64,000 nt of DNA from Janibacter alkaliphilus (GTDB taxonomy: Bacteria > Actinomycetota > Actinomycetes > Actinomycetales > Dermatophilaceae). The DNA lies in the NCBI RefSeq assembly GCF_013408565.1, contig NZ_JACBZX010000001.1:3162001-3226000 (forward strand), read 5' to 3'. The notes beneath the pieces were generated by a model. That model was not told the DNA's origin and ran no database searches. It worked only from the letters and a program-made list of their open reading frames with translations. This document shows positions 41,295 through 50,745 of this stretch, one piece after another (the first letter of the stretch is position 1; each line of letters opens with the position of its first letter). The translations under genes and the position numbers were made by a program.

Positions 41295-43354
41295 GCCTGC
41301 ACCGCCTGCGCCTGGATCGCAGTGATCGCCACGGTGTTGACGATGTCCTGCACGGTGGCTCCTCGGGAGAGGTCGTTGACCGGGCGGCGCAGACCCTGCA
41401 GCACCGGGCCTATGGCGACGGCCCCCGCGGAGCGCTGCACCGCCTTGTAGGTGTTGTTACCGGTGTTGAGGTCGGGGAAGACGAAGACGGTGGCGTGACC
41501 GGCGACGGTCGAGCCCGGCAGCTTGGTGCTGGCCACCGAGGCGTCGACGGCCGCGTCATACTGGATCGGCCCCTCGAGGTCGAGGTCCGGCCGGCGCTGA
41601 CGCACCAGCTCGGTGGCCGCGCGCACCTTGTCGACGTCGGCGCCGGAGCCGGAGGTGCCGGTGGAGTAGGAGAGCATGGCGATCTTCGGGTCCACCCCGA
41701 AGCGGGTGGCGGTGCCGGCCGCGGAGACGGCGATGTCGGCGAGCTGATCGCTGGTGGGGTCGGGGATGACCGCGCAGTCGCCGTAGACGAGCACCCGGTC
41801 CTCCATCGCCATGAAGAAGACCGAGGAGACGGTGCTGACGTCGGGGACGGTCCTGATGATCTGCAGCGCCGGGGTGATGGTGTGCGCGGTGGTGTGGCGC
41901 GCCCCGGAGACCATCCCGTCGGCCAGGCCGAGGTGGACCATGAGGGTGCCGAAGACGGAGACGTCGGTGACCACCTCCCGGGCCCGCTCGAGGGTCATCC
42001 CCTTCGCCGCCCGCAGCTCGGCGAGCTCCGCGGCGAAGCGCTCTCGCAGCTCCGGGTCGCGCGGCGAGACGATCGCGGCCTCGGTGAGGTCGAGGCCCAG
42101 CTCGCTGGCCCGGGCCCGGATGCTGCTCTCCTCGCCGAGGATGGTCAGGTCGGCGACCTCGCGGGCGAGCAGCGTGCTGGCGGCGCGCAGCACCCGGTCG
42201 TCGTCGCCCTCGGGCAGCACGACGTGCCGCCGGTCGGCCCTCGCCCGCTCGATGAGGTCGTACTCGAAGATCAGCGGGGTGACCACCTCGGAGCGGGGCA
42301 GGTCGACGGCCGCCAGCAGGGCGTCGGTGTCGACGTGCGCGGCGAAGGTGGAGCGGGCCACGTCGAGCTTGCGCTGCGAGCGCGGGGAGACCAGCCCGCG
42401 GGCGTGCGCGGCCCGCTCGGCGGCCTCGAAGGTGCCCAGGTCGGTGGCCAGGATCGGCAGCCGCTGGGGCAGCCCGTCGACCAGCCGGGCCACCTGCGGG
42501 GAGAGGTCGAAGCCGCCGTTGAGCACCAGCGCGGCCAGCGACGGGAAGCCCTCGGCGGCGTGCGCGGCGACCATCGCCAGGGCCACCTCGGAGCGGTCGC
42601 CGGGGACGATGACCGCGGCGCCGTCGACGAGCCGGTCGAGGATGTGGTCCATGGTCATCCCGCCGACCACCCGGGCCTCCACCTCGCGCTCGAGCAGGTC
42701 CGGGTCGCCGGTGACCAGCCGACCGTCGACGGCCGCCATGAGCTCGCCCACGGTCGGGGCGATGAGCAGCGGCACGTCGGGCAGCGCCCAGGTCGGCAGC
42801 GGCACGTCGGCCAGCGCCTCCCGGACGCGCTCGAGCTCGTCCGGGGCGGCGCGGTTGGCGACGACCGCGACCACCTCGGCGTGCGCCGCGCCCAGCTCGG
42901 CCGTGGCCACCTCGACCATCTGCCGCACGTCACCGGGTGACCGGTCGAGCGCGGAGACGACGAGGACCACGACCGAGCCGAGGTTGGCGGCGACCCGGGC
43001 GTTGTAGGCGAGCTCGGTGGGACCGGCGACGTCGGTGTAGTCGGAGCCGAGGATGACCACCGCGTCGCAGCGGTCCTCGATCCGGCGGTACCGCTCGACG
43101 ATCCGGGCCAGCGCCGCGCCCGGGTCCTCGTGCACCTGCTCGTAGGTGACCCCGAGGCACTCCTCGTAGCCGAGGTCGACCGTGTCCCGCTCCAGCAGCA
43201 CCTCCAGCACCGGGTCGCGGCCGTCCTCGGACCGGGCCACCGGCCGGAAGACCCCGACCCGCCCGCGGGCGGCGAGGAGCTCGACCAGCCCCAGCGCCAC
43301 CGTGGACTTGCCGGTGCTGCCCTCCGGGGAGGTCACATAGATGCTGCGGGCCAC
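41291..43354 (-). CDS. pta: phosphate acetyltransferase (long, DRTGG-containing)
   Basis: 687 residues. Interconverts acetyl phosphate and acetyl-CoA. Three parts: an N-terminal P-loop NTPase-like domain (YVTSPEGSTGKSTVALGLVELL), a DRTGG regulatory domain (VVGGMTMDHILDRL, VPGDRSEVALAMVAA), and the C-terminal catalytic domain (RRHVVLPEGDDDRVLRAASTLL, VSGARHTTAHTITPALQIIRT). The GTG at 43354 is chosen because AGGAGG sits 5 nt upstream; a longer frame to 43372 has no site. ATGA overlap with ackA downstream; xfp ends 33 bp before. Confidence 0.96.
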   Translation of the reverse strand: MARSIYVTSPEGSTGKSTVALGLVELLAARGRVGVFRPVARSEDGRDPVLEVLLERDTVDLGYEECLGVTYEQVHEDPGAALARIVERYRRIEDRCDAVVILGSDYTDVAGPTELAYNARVAANLGSVVVLVVSALDRSPGDVRQMVEVATAELGAAHAEVVAVVANRAAPDELERVREALADVPLPTWALPDVPLLIAPTVGELMAAVDGRLVTGDPDLLEREVEARVVGGMTMDHILDRLVDGAAVIVPGDRSEVALAMVAAHAAEGFPSLAALVLNGGFDLSPQVARLVDGLPQRLPILATDLGTFEAAERAAHARGLVSPRSQRKLDVARSTFAAHVDTDALLAAVDLPRSEVVTPLIFEYDLIERARADRRHVVLPEGDDDRVLRAASTLLAREVADLTILGEESSIRARASELGLDLTEAAIVSPRDPELRERFAAELAELRAAKGMTLERAREVVTDVSVFGTLMVHLGLADGMVSGARHTTAHTITPALQIIRTVPDVSTVSSVFFMAMEDRVLVYGDCAVIPDPTSDQLADIAVSAAGTATRFGVDPKIAMLSYSTGTSGSGADVDKVRAATELVRQRRPDLDLEGPIQYDAAVDASVASTKLPGSTVAGHATVFVFPDLNTGNNTYKAVQRSAGAVAIGPVLQGLRRPVNDLSRGATVQDIVNTVAITAIQAQAVQA

Positions 43355-43387
43355 CCTCGCCTCCTTCGTCACGTCGGTGCGGCGACG

Positions 43388-45889
43388 CTACTCGTTGTCC
43401 CCGCCGGTGGAGACCGCGCCGTCGGCGAGCGTCGGCGTCCCGCCGGCCGCCTGCACCCTGGCCGCGTCCGGCCACACCCAGTCGCGCACCTCGGGCAGGT
43501 CGTCGCCGTGCTCACGGGTGTACTGGCGCGCCGCCAGCCGGGCGTCGGCCATCTGCTGACGCAGCGTCGCCGCCCGCGACCCGAGGCCGGGCACCCGGTC
43601 GATGACGTCCATCACCAGGTGGTAGCGGTCCAGGTCGTTGAGCATGACCATGTCGAAGGGGGTGGTCGTCGTCCCCTCCTCCTTGTATCCGCGCACGTGC
43701 AGGTTGGCGTGCCCGGTGCGGCGGTAGGTCAGCCGGTGGATCAGCCAGGGGTAGCCGTGGAAGGCGAAGATCACCGGCCGGTCGGTGGTGAAGATCGTGT
43801 CGAAGTCGCGCGTGGACAGCCCGTGCGGGTGCTCCTTCTCGTCCTGCAGCCGCATGAGGTCGACGACGTTGACCACCCGCACCTTCAGCTCGGGCAGGTG
43901 CTGGCGCAGCAGGTCGGCGGCGGCCAGCACCTCCAGGGTGGGCACGTCGCCGGCGCAGGCGAGCACGACGTCGGGGTCCTCGCCGACCACCTCGGTGCCG
44001 GCCCACTCCCAGATCCCCAGGCCCCGGGTGCAGTGCGCGACCGCCTGGTCGGCGTCGAGCAGCTGCGGCCCGGGCTGCTTGCCGGCGACGACGACGTTGA
44101 TGTAGTCCCGGCTGCGCAGCAGGTGGTCGTAGGTCGAGAGCAGCGTGTTGGCGTCCGGCGGCAGGTAGACCCGCACCACCTCGGGCTTCTTGTTGAGCAC
44201 GTGGTCGAGGAAGCCGGGGTCCTGGTGGCTGAAGCCGTTGTGGTCCTGGCGCCAGACGTGCGAGCTGAGCAGGTAGTTGAGGCTGGCGATCGGGCGCCGC
44301 CAGGGGATCTCCCGGGTGACGTCCAACCACTTCGCGTGCTGGTTGAACATCGAGTCGATGATGTGGATGAAGGCCTCGTAGCAGTTGAAGAGGCCGTGCC
44401 GGCCGGTGAGCAGGTAGCCCTCCAGCCAGCCCTGGCACTGGTGCTCGCTGAGCACCTCGACGACCCGGCCGACCCGGGCGAGGTGGTTGTCCTCGTCCGC
44501 GTCGAGGTAGTCGGCGTTCCACTGCTTGTCGGTGTCGTCGTAGACCGCCTGCAGCCGGTTCGAGGCGGTCTCGTCGGGCCCGAAGATGCGGAAGGTGTCC
44601 GGGTTGCGGCGGATCACCTCGGTCAGCCAGGTGCCCAGCACCCGGGTGGCCTCGGCGACCGTGGCGCCCGGCGCCGGGACGTCCACGCAGAAGTCGCGGA
44701 AGTCCGGCAGCCGCAGGTCCCGCAGCAGCAGCCCACCGTTGGCGACCGGGTTGGCGCTCATCCGCAGCTCCCCCTCGGGGGCCAGCGCCGCGATGTCCGG
44801 CTGCACGGCGCCGGCCTCGTCGAAGAGCTCGTCCGGGCGGTAGGAGCGCAGCCAGCCCTCGAGCACCGCGAGGTGCTCCGGGGTGTCCCGGGCGTTGGCC
44901 AGCGGCACCTGGTGGGCCCGCCAGGATCCCTCGGCGGGCTTGCCGTCGATCTCGGCCGGGCAGGTCCACCCCTTCGGGGTGCGGAAGACGATCATCGGCC
45001 AGGCCGGGCGCCCGGTCTCCCCGGCGGCGGCGCTCGCCTTCATCTCGGCGATCTGGTTGAGCACCTCGTCGAGCATCCGGGCGAACCGCTGGTGGATCGA
45101 GGCGGCCGGCTCGTCGTCGAAGCCGGCGACGAACTCGTAGGGGGTGTGCCCGTAGCCGCGCATGAGGTCGGCCAGCTCCTCGGAGGGGATCCGGGAGAGC
45201 AGGGTGGGGTTGGCGATCTTGTAGCCGTTGAGGTGCAGGATCGGCAGCACCGCCCCGTCGTGGACAGGGTTGAGCAGCTTGTTGCCGTGCCAGGCGGTGG
45301 CCAGCGGACCGGTCTCGGCCTCGCCGTCGCCGATGACCGTGGCCACCAGCAGGTCGGGGTTGTCGAAGGCGGCGCCGTAGGCGTGCGAGAGGGCGTAGCC
45401 GAGCTCGCCGCCCTCGTGGATCGAGCCGGGCGTCTCCGGGGCGACGTGGCTGGGGATGCCGCCGGGGAAGGAGAACTGCCGGAAGAGGGTGCGCAGGCCC
45501 TCGGCGTCCTCGGTGATGTCCGGGTAGGTCTCGGTGTAGGTGCCCTCGAGGTAGGAGCTGGCGACGAGGCCGGGGCCGCCGTGGCCGGGGCCGGTGATGT
45601 AGATCGTCGAGGTGTCGCGCTCGGCGATGGCCCGGTTGAGGTGGGCGTAGAGGAAGTTCAGGCCCGGGGTGGTGCCCCAGTGCCCGAGCAGGCGCGGCTT
45701 GATGTCCTCGGCGACGAGCTCGCGACGCAGCAGCGGGTTGTCCAGCAGGTAGATCTGCCCGACGGAGAGGTAGTTGGCGGCTCGCCACCAGCGGTCGAGG
45801 CGCTCCAGGGTGGCCTCGTCCAGGTCGGCGACCTCGCGGACGGGCCAGGTGCCCGTCGTGCGAGCAGGGTCAGGTGCGGTGTGCGTCAT
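43388..45889 (-). CDS. xfp: xylulose-5-phosphate/fructose-6-phosphate phosphoketolase
   Basis: 833 residues. TPP-dependent; splits xylulose-5-P or fructose-6-P with phosphate into acetyl phosphate and an aldose phosphate. Motifs: [82 protein letters not shown] (TPP-binding GDGE) and [28 protein letters not shown] lies 7 nt before the ATG at 45889. Genes for the next two enzymes follow, so this is a complete phosphoketolase-to-acetate module. A PHO-box-like repeat lies about 80 bp upstream. Confidence 0.97.
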   Translation of the reverse strand: MTHTAPDPARTTGTWPVREVADLDEATLERLDRWWRAANYLSVGQIYLLDNPLLRRELVAEDIKPRLLGHWGTTPGLNFLYAHLNRAIAERDTSTIYITGPGHGGPGLVASSYLEGTYTETYPDITEDAEGLRTLFRQFSFPGGIPSHVAPETPGSIHEGGELGYALSHAYGAAFDNPDLLVATVIGDGEAETGPLATAWHGNKLLNPVHDGAVLPILHLNGYKIANPTLLSRIPSEELADLMRGYGHTPYEFVAGFDDEPAASIHQRFARMLDEVLNQIAEMKASAAAGETGRPAWPMIVFRTPKGWTCPAEIDGKPAEGSWRAHQVPLANARDTPEHLAVLEGWLRSYRPDELFDEAGAVQPDIAALAPEGELRMSANPVANGGLLLRDLRLPDFRDFCVDVPAPGATVAEATRVLGTWLTEVIRRNPDTFRIFGPDETASNRLQAVYDDTDKQWNADYLDADEDNHLARVGRVVEVLSEHQCQGWLEGYLLTGRHGLFNCYEAFIHIIDSMFNQHAKWLDVTREIPWRRPIASLNYLLSSHVWRQDHNGFSHQDPGFLDHVLNKKPEVVRVYLPPDANTLLSTYDHLLRSRDYINVVVAGKQPGPQLLDADQAVAHCTRGLGIWEWAGTEVVGEDPDVVLACAGDVPTLEVLAAADLLRQHLPELKVRVVNVVDLMRLQDEKEHPHGLSTRDFDTIFTTDRPVIFAFHGYPWLIHRLTYRRTGHANLHVRGYKEEGTTTTPFDMVMLNDLDRYHLVMDVIDRVPGLGSRAATLRQQMADARLAARQYTREHGDDLPEVRDWVWPDAARVQAAGGTPTLADGAVSTGGDNE

Positions 45890-45967
45890 TTGGTGTCCCT
45901 TCCGAAACGTCGACACCCCCATCCAACTCCACCTCGGCGGTGCGTGTCCTGCGGGGTGGCTGTGCGC

Positions 45968-45989
45968 TGGGCGTGAACATCGGGTGAAC
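45968..45989 (-). promoter_or_regulatory. PHO-box-like direct repeat upstream of xfp
   Basis: Reading on the minus strand, GTTCACCCGAT followed by GTTCACG: two units 11 nt apart sharing GTTCAC, the same layout as at 10385-10406. No clear -10 box is visible at the expected distance, so the role is uncertain. Confidence 0.4.
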
Positions 45990-46084
45990 GAGAGGCCTGG
46001 GCTGGGGTGTCGTGACGGGATGCGGTCTGGCGCAGCGCGGTCTGGCAAGGGGCGGTCTGGCCGGGACGCGTCCGGTGGCTCTGG

Positions 46085-46090
46085 CAGGAT
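46085..46090 (+). promoter_or_regulatory. weak -10 box before the NUDIX-like gene
   Basis: CAGGAT, then CGGGCC and the ATG at 46097. It lacks the first T of TANNNT but keeps the 6-nt spacing. Confidence 0.3.
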
Positions 46091-46096
46091 CGGGCC

Positions 46097-46633
46097 ATGC
46101 CCACCGAGACCGAGCGTGAAGAGTCCTGGCTGACCCGCGACGAGCTGGAGGACGTGCGCGGGCGCGTGCCGATGCTCTACGTCATCGCGGTCCCGGTGCG
46201 GGTCGGCGAGGCGGGCGATCTCGACCAGGTCGGGCTGCTGCTGCGGGCGAGCGACACCGGGCGGATGGAGCGCGAGCTCGTCGCCGGGCGGGTGCTCTAC
46301 CACGAGCGGATCCGGGACGCGCTGGTCCGCCACCTGGAGAAGGACCTCGGGCCGATGGCGCTGCCGCGGATCCCGGTCTCGCCGCAGCCGCTCACGGTGG
46401 CCGAGTTCTTCCCGACGCCGGGGGTCACGCCGTACCACGACCCGCGTCAGCACGCGGTGGCGCTGGTCTTCGCCGTGCCGGTGCACGGGGACTGCGCGCC
46501 GCAGCAGGATGCGCTCGAGCTCGCCTGGCTCACCCCCTCCGAGGCCGCCAGCACCGACGTCGAGGCCGAGATGGCTGGCGGGCACGCGGTGCTGCTGCGC
46601 CAGGTGCTGGCCCACCTCGGCCAGACCCTCTGA
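46097..46633 (+). CDS. NUDIX-like protein (DUF4916 type)
   Basis: 178 residues. A NUDIX-like alpha-beta pattern is visible ([60 protein letters not shown]), but the canonical Nudix box GX5EX7REUXEEXGU is not intact, so pyrophosphatase activity is doubtful. The family is known in actinobacteria as DUF4916. A second half ([29 protein letters not shown]) resembles the NUDIX C-terminal part. Single gene, followed by the repeat island. Confidence 0.75.
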   Translation: MPTETEREESWLTRDELEDVRGRVPMLYVIAVPVRVGEAGDLDQVGLLLRASDTGRMERELVAGRVLYHERIRDALVRHLEKDLGPMALPRIPVSPQPLTVAEFFPTPGVTPYHDPRQHAVALVFAVPVHGDCAPQQDALELAWLTPSEAASTDVEAEMAGGHAVLLRQVLAHLGQTL

Positions 46634-46679
46634 CTCCCCTTCACCCTCCCTTCGCACACCCCGTCACCCCCGTCACCCC

Positions 46680-46755
46680 GAGCCTTTATCGGGTTACCCG
46701 ATAAAGGCTCCTTCGCCGGAGAAGGCTTGTCGTGCTTTCGAGAGGTTCTCGCACA
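46680..46755 (+). repeat. palindrome-headed repeat, copy B
   Basis: Starts with a 31-bp perfect palindrome (arms GAGCCTTTATCGGGT and complement, one central base) at 46680-46710. Hairpins GGAGAAGGCTTGTC and CGAGAGGTTCTCG follow. Closely matches copy A at 24262 and the inverted copy C at 47034-47105. Confidence 0.9.
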
Positions 46756-46786
46756 TCGTCAGCGGCTCGGCCCGGGGAGCGCGCTG

Positions 46787-46915
46787 GGTGGAGGTGATGG
46801 CACGCTCCCTGGCGCGTCGAGACACCTCCACCCCTTCGCTCATCACCATCGGTGGAGGTGATGGCACGCGCCCCGGCGCGTCGAGATACCTCCACACACC
46901 CGGGATACCTCCACC
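46787..46915 (+). repeat. tandem hairpin repeats inside the island
   Basis: Two 46-bp units (46787-46832 and 46851-46896) share GGTGGAGGTGATGGCACGC, then GGCGCGTCGAGA and ACCTCCAC, so each folds into a GGTGGAGGT/ACCTCCACC hairpin. A third ACCTCCACC follows at 46907-46915. Confidence 0.85.
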
Positions 46916-47033
46916 GAAGGGGGTCAAGCGGGCCCAGACGTCCCGCTATGCCTCCGTTCGCGCGGCTGAGCCCCCTTCGCCTCACGGGACGAGGCCACGG
47001 GCACCGTCCGCCGAGCTCGCGACCCCCTGCTGC

Positions 47034-47105
47034 AGAGAACCTCTCGTTCACCGGAGAAGCCTTCCCCGGCAGACGAGCGATTATCGGGTTACCCGATAAA
47101 GGCTC
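47034..47105 (-). repeat. palindrome-headed repeat, copy C (inverted)
   Basis: Minus-strand copy whose palindrome is slightly eroded on one side (TTATCGGGT arms, 47081-47099). With copy B it makes the ends of a ~425-bp structure with long inverted termini. Confidence 0.85.
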
Positions 47106-47111
47106 GGGGGG

Positions 47112-47882
47112 TCAGGCGGTCTTGCGGGTGAACTGGTCCTTCTTGCGGGTCATGTCGGAGCGGTCCCGCTCGTAGGCCTCTTCGTAGGTGGGCGCGGTGC
47201 CGCCGAGGCGGGCCGGGTGGAAGCGCAGCTCGTCGCCGTGCGGCTCGGGGTAGGCGGCGATGACCTCGTCGAGCATCTCCTTCATCACCTCGCGCAGCCG
47301 CTCGGTGACCTCGGCGATGTCGTCCTCGGGCCCGACATGGATCGGCTCGCCGACGCTGACGGCGATCCGGGTGCCGGTGCGCCCCAGCCGCTTCGGCACG
47401 TCCTTGGTCCAGATCCGCTGCGCGCCCCAGATGATCGTCGGCAGGATCGGCACCCCGGCGTCCCGCGCCATCCGCGCCGTCCCGGACTTCAGCTCCTTGA
47501 TCTCGAAGGAGCGCGACATCGTCGCCTCGGGGTAGACCCCGACGATCTCCCCGGCCCGCAGCTGCTCGGTCGCCGCGGCGAGCGCCCCGGCCCCGGCGTG
47601 CCGGTCCACCGGGATGTGCTTGAGCCCGCGCATGAAGAAGCCGGCCACCGGGTGCTGCCAGATCGACTTCTTCGCCATGAACCGCACCCACCGGTTGCTC
47701 TTGCGCGCGCCCAGCCCGGCGAAGACGAAGTCGATGTAGCCGGTGTGGTTGATCGCCATCACCGCTCCCCCGCGCTTGGGCACGTGCTGCCGCCCGGTCA
47801 GGGTGAAGCGGTAGCCGTTGGCGAAGAAGAGCATCCGCGCGAAGACGATGACGGCGCGGTAGAGCGGTTCGGGGCGGCGCAT
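47112..47882 (-). CDS. plsC: 1-acyl-sn-glycerol-3-phosphate acyltransferase
   Basis: 256 residues. Makes phosphatidic acid by acylating lysophosphatidate at the membrane. The NHTGYIDF segment near residue 45 is the H-X4-D catalytic motif; GVYPEATMSRSFE near 115 is the EGT-like motif III with the actinobacterial PEAT variant; and PILPTIIWGAQRIWTKD is motif IV. The C-terminal tail is strongly charged. The ATG follows TAGGCT by 7 nt, so it is probably leaderless. It is flanked by the repeat island downstream. Confidence 0.93.
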   Translation of the reverse strand: MRRPEPLYRAVIVFARMLFFANGYRFTLTGRQHVPKRGGAVMAINHTGYIDFVFAGLGARKSNRWVRFMAKKSIWQHPVAGFFMRGLKHIPVDRHAGAGALAAATEQLRAGEIVGVYPEATMSRSFEIKELKSGTARMARDAGVPILPTIIWGAQRIWTKDVPKRLGRTGTRIAVSVGEPIHVGPEDDIAEVTERLREVMKEMLDEVIAAYPEPHGDELRFHPARLGGTAPTYEEAYERDRSDMTRKKDQFTRKTA

Positions 47883-47889
47883 GGCGCCC

Positions 47890-47895
47890 AGCCTA
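47890..47895 (-). promoter_or_regulatory. -10 box of leaderless plsC promoter
   Basis: TAGGCT, then GGGCGCC and the plsC ATG. Confidence 0.5.
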
Positions 47896-48059
47896 CGGGC
47901 GGGTCACCGGCGCCGTCCCCGGACCGGCAGCGAACGCCACGATCGGCCCGGCGACGATCACCATGATGATCACCACGATCTCGACCGGCGACGATCGCCA
48001 CGACCGACAGCGCCGCACCGGTTGGCAGGCGCGCGCGGGACGATGGGAAGATCGGGGCC

Positions 48060-50708
48060 ATGACCGACGCCAGCACGCCGACCACCGCGATCCCCGATCG
48101 CCCGTCCCTGGACGGGCTCGAGGAGAAGTGGGGCGCGGTATGGCAGGAGCAGGGCACCTACGCCTTCGACCGCGACGGTGACCGCGAGCAGGTCTTCTCC
48201 ATCGACACCCCGCCGCCGACCGCCTCCGGCTCGCTGCACATGGGGCACGTCTTCAGCTACACCCACACCGACTGCATGGCCCGGTACAAGCGGATGACCG
48301 GGGCCAACGTCTTCTACCCGATCGGCTGGGACGACAACGGCCTGCCCACCGAGAAGCGGGTGCAGAACTACTACGGCGTCCGCGGCGACGCCTCGCTGCC
48401 CTACGACCCCGACTTCGAGCCCCCCTTCCGCGGCACCACCAAGAGCATCAAGGCCGCCGACCAGGTGCCGATCAACCGGCAGAACTTCATCGAGCTGTGC
48501 GACGAGCTCACCGTGCAGGACGAGGCCGCCTTCGAGTCCCTCTTCCGCCGCCTCGGCTTCAGCCTGGACTGGGGCATCCAGTACCGCACCATCGACGAGC
48601 ACTCCCGGGCCACCAGCCAGCAGGCCTTCCTGCGCAACCTGGCCCGCGGCGAGGCCTACACCGCAGAGGCCCCCGGGCTGTGGGACGTCACCTTCCAGAC
48701 CGCGGTCGCCCAGGCCGAGCTGGAGGCCCGCGACTACCCCGGCGCCTACCACCGGGTCGCCTTCCACCGCAGCGGCACCGGCGAGCCGGTGCACATCGAG
48801 ACCACCCGCCCCGAGCTGCTCCCGGCCTGCGTGGCGCTGATCGCCCACCCGGACGACGAGCGCTACCAGCCGCTCTTCGGCAGCACCGTGACCAGCCCGG
48901 TCTTCGGCGTCGAGCTGCCGGTGCTCGCCCACGCCGCCGCCGAGATGGACAAGGGCGCCGGCATCGCCATGTGCTGCACCTTCGGCGACCTCACCGACGT
49001 CTCCTGGTGGCGCGAGCTGCAGCTGCCGACCCGCTCGATCGTCACCCGCGCCGGCCGGATCACCGGCGAGGTCCCCGCCTGGGTCCGCGAGGCCGGGACG
49101 ACGCAGGCCGGGGCGAAGGGCGTCGAGGTCTTCACCGAGATGTCCGGCAAGACCGTGCACTCCGCCCGCGAGGTGGTCGTCGACGCGCTGCGCGCCTCCG
49201 GCGACCTCGACGGCGAGCCGCAGGCCACCCAGCGCAAGGCGAACTTCTACGAGCGCGGCGAGAAGCCGCTGGAGATCGTCACCTCCCGGCAGTGGTACAT
49301 CCGCAACGGCGGCCGCGAGGCCGAGCTCAACGAGGCGCTGCAGGCCCGCGGCGACGAGATCGCCTTCCACCCCGACTTCATGCGGGCCCGCTACAAGAAC
49401 TGGGTGGCCGGGCTCAACGGCGACTGGCTGATCAGCCGGCAGCGCTTCTTCGGCGTGGCCATCCCGGTCTGGTACCGCCTCGACGGCGACTGCCAGCCCG
49501 ACTACGACGCCCCGATCGTGCCCGCCGAGGCCGACCTGCCGGTCGACCCGGCGGCACAGCCGGCCCCGGGCTTCACCGAGGACCAGCGCGACCAGCCGGG
49601 CGGCTTCACCGGCGACCCGGACGTCATGGACACCTGGGCGACCAGCTCGGTGACCCCGCAGATCGCCGGTGACTGGCGGGGCCAGGAGGCCGGCACGAGC
49701 GACCTCTTCGCCAAGGTCTTCCCGATGAGCCTGCGCCCCCAGGGGCACGACATCATCCGCACCTGGCTCTTCGCCTCGGTGGTGCGCGGGCACTTCGAGT
49801 TCGGCCGGGCGCCCTGGGACAACGCCGCGATCTCCGGCTGGATCCTCGACCCGGACCGCAAGAAGATGTCCAAGTCGAAGGGCAACGTCGTCACCCCCGA
49901 GGACGTCGTCGTCGAGCACTCCGCGGACGCGGTGCGCTACTGGGCGGCCAGCGGGCGGCTGGGCACCGATGCCGCCTACGACACCGGGCAGATGAAGGTG
50001 GGCCGCCGGCTGGCGATCAAGCTGCTCAACGCCAGCAAGTTCGCGCTCGGTTTCGGCGCCCCCGACGGGACCGCCGGCAGCCTCGCCGAGCAGATCACCG
50101 AGCCGCTGGACCGCTCGATGATCGCCGCCCTCTCCCGGGTGGTGGCCGAGGCGACGACCGGCTTCGAGCGGTGGGACTACACCCGCAGCCTGGACGTCAC
50201 CGAGACCTTCTTCTGGACCTTCTGCGACGACTACATCGAGCTGGTCAAGGACCGCGCGCACTCCGGCGACGCCTCGGCGCGGGCCGCGCTGCGGCTGGCG
50301 CTGGGCACCTTGCTGCGGCTGCTGGCGCCCTTCCTGCCGTACGCCACCGAGGAGGTCTGGTCGTGGTGGCGCACCGGCTCGGTGCACCGGGCGACGTGGC
50401 CGACCACCGAGGAGCTGGCGCTCAGCGGCGACCGCCCCGACCCGCTGGTGCTCGGCGCGGTCGGCGAGGCGCTGACCCAGGTGCGCAAGGCGAAGTCCGA
50501 CGCCAAGGTCGGCATGCGCAGCGAGATCACCGCGGTCACCCTGGTCGCGCCGTCGGCGACGGCGGAGCGGGTGCGCCTGGCCGAGGCCGACCTGCGCGCG
50601 GCGGGCCGGCTCACCGGCAGCCTGGACCACGCCGTCGGCGACGAGGTGGCGCTGCGCGACGTCGAGCTCATCCCCTTCGTCAAGCCGGCCAAGCAGCCGC
50701 AGGGCTGA
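48060..50708 (+). CDS. valS: valyl-tRNA synthetase (short, archaeal-like form)
   Basis: 882 residues. Class I motifs PPPTASGSLHMGHVFSY (HMGH at 60-63) and KKMSKSKGNVVTPEDVV near 601-610 are intact, as is WDDNGLPTEKRVQ. The region KSIKAADQVPINRQNFIELC is typical of the archaeal-type ValS. The chain stops at FVKPAKQPQG, so the C-terminal coiled-coil tRNA arm of the E. coli type is absent. It is on the plus strand, apart from folC and clpX, its usual actinobacterial neighbours. A weak GAAGAT -10 box precedes the ATG by 7 nt. Confidence 0.95.
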   Translation: MTDASTPTTAIPDRPSLDGLEEKWGAVWQEQGTYAFDRDGDREQVFSIDTPPPTASGSLHMGHVFSYTHTDCMARYKRMTGANVFYPIGWDDNGLPTEKRVQNYYGVRGDASLPYDPDFEPPFRGTTKSIKAADQVPINRQNFIELCDELTVQDEAAFESLFRRLGFSLDWGIQYRTIDEHSRATSQQAFLRNLARGEAYTAEAPGLWDVTFQTAVAQAELEARDYPGAYHRVAFHRSGTGEPVHIETTRPELLPACVALIAHPDDERYQPLFGSTVTSPVFGVELPVLAHAAAEMDKGAGIAMCCTFGDLTDVSWWRELQLPTRSIVTRAGRITGEVPAWVREAGTTQAGAKGVEVFTEMSGKTVHSAREVVVDALRASGDLDGEPQATQRKANFYERGEKPLEIVTSRQWYIRNGGREAELNEALQARGDEIAFHPDFMRARYKNWVAGLNGDWLISRQRFFGVAIPVWYRLDGDCQPDYDAPIVPAEADLPVDPAAQPAPGFTEDQRDQPGGFTGDPDVMDTWATSSVTPQIAGDWRGQEAGTSDLFAKVFPMSLRPQGHDIIRTWLFASVVRGHFEFGRAPWDNAAISGWILDPDRKKMSKSKGNVVTPEDVVVEHSADAVRYWAASGRLGTDAAYDTGQMKVGRRLAIKLLNASKFALGFGAPDGTAGSLAEQITEPLDRSMIAALSRVVAEATTGFERWDYTRSLDVTETFFWTFCDDYIELVKDRAHSGDASARAALRLALGTLLRLLAPFLPYATEEVWSWWRTGSVHRATWPTTEELALSGDRPDPLVLGAVGEALTQVRKAKSDAKVGMRSEITAVTLVAPSATAERVRLAEADLRAAGRLTGSLDHAVGDEVALRDVELIPFVKPAKQPQG

Positions 50709-50745
50709 TCCGCGCCGCTGGAGCCGGGCCGGACGCGACCCGTCC

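Larger units (their letters stand above)
46634..47111. other. gene-free repeat island between DUF4916 and plsC
   Basis: 478 bp without a credible gene. It holds repeat copies B and C facing each other, with tandem hairpin units between them. Frames that cross it consist of repeat sequence and have no promoter or ribosome site. Confidence 0.8.

Noticed and set aside
43130..45976. Long open frame on the plus strand opposite xfp and pta
   Set aside because: Low-complexity Val/Asp/Gly-rich translation with no family features; xfp on the other strand is complete.
46686..47099. Open frames inside the repeat island
   Set aside because: They are made of the inverted and tandem repeats, lack ribosome sites or leaderless promoters, and their products match nothing.
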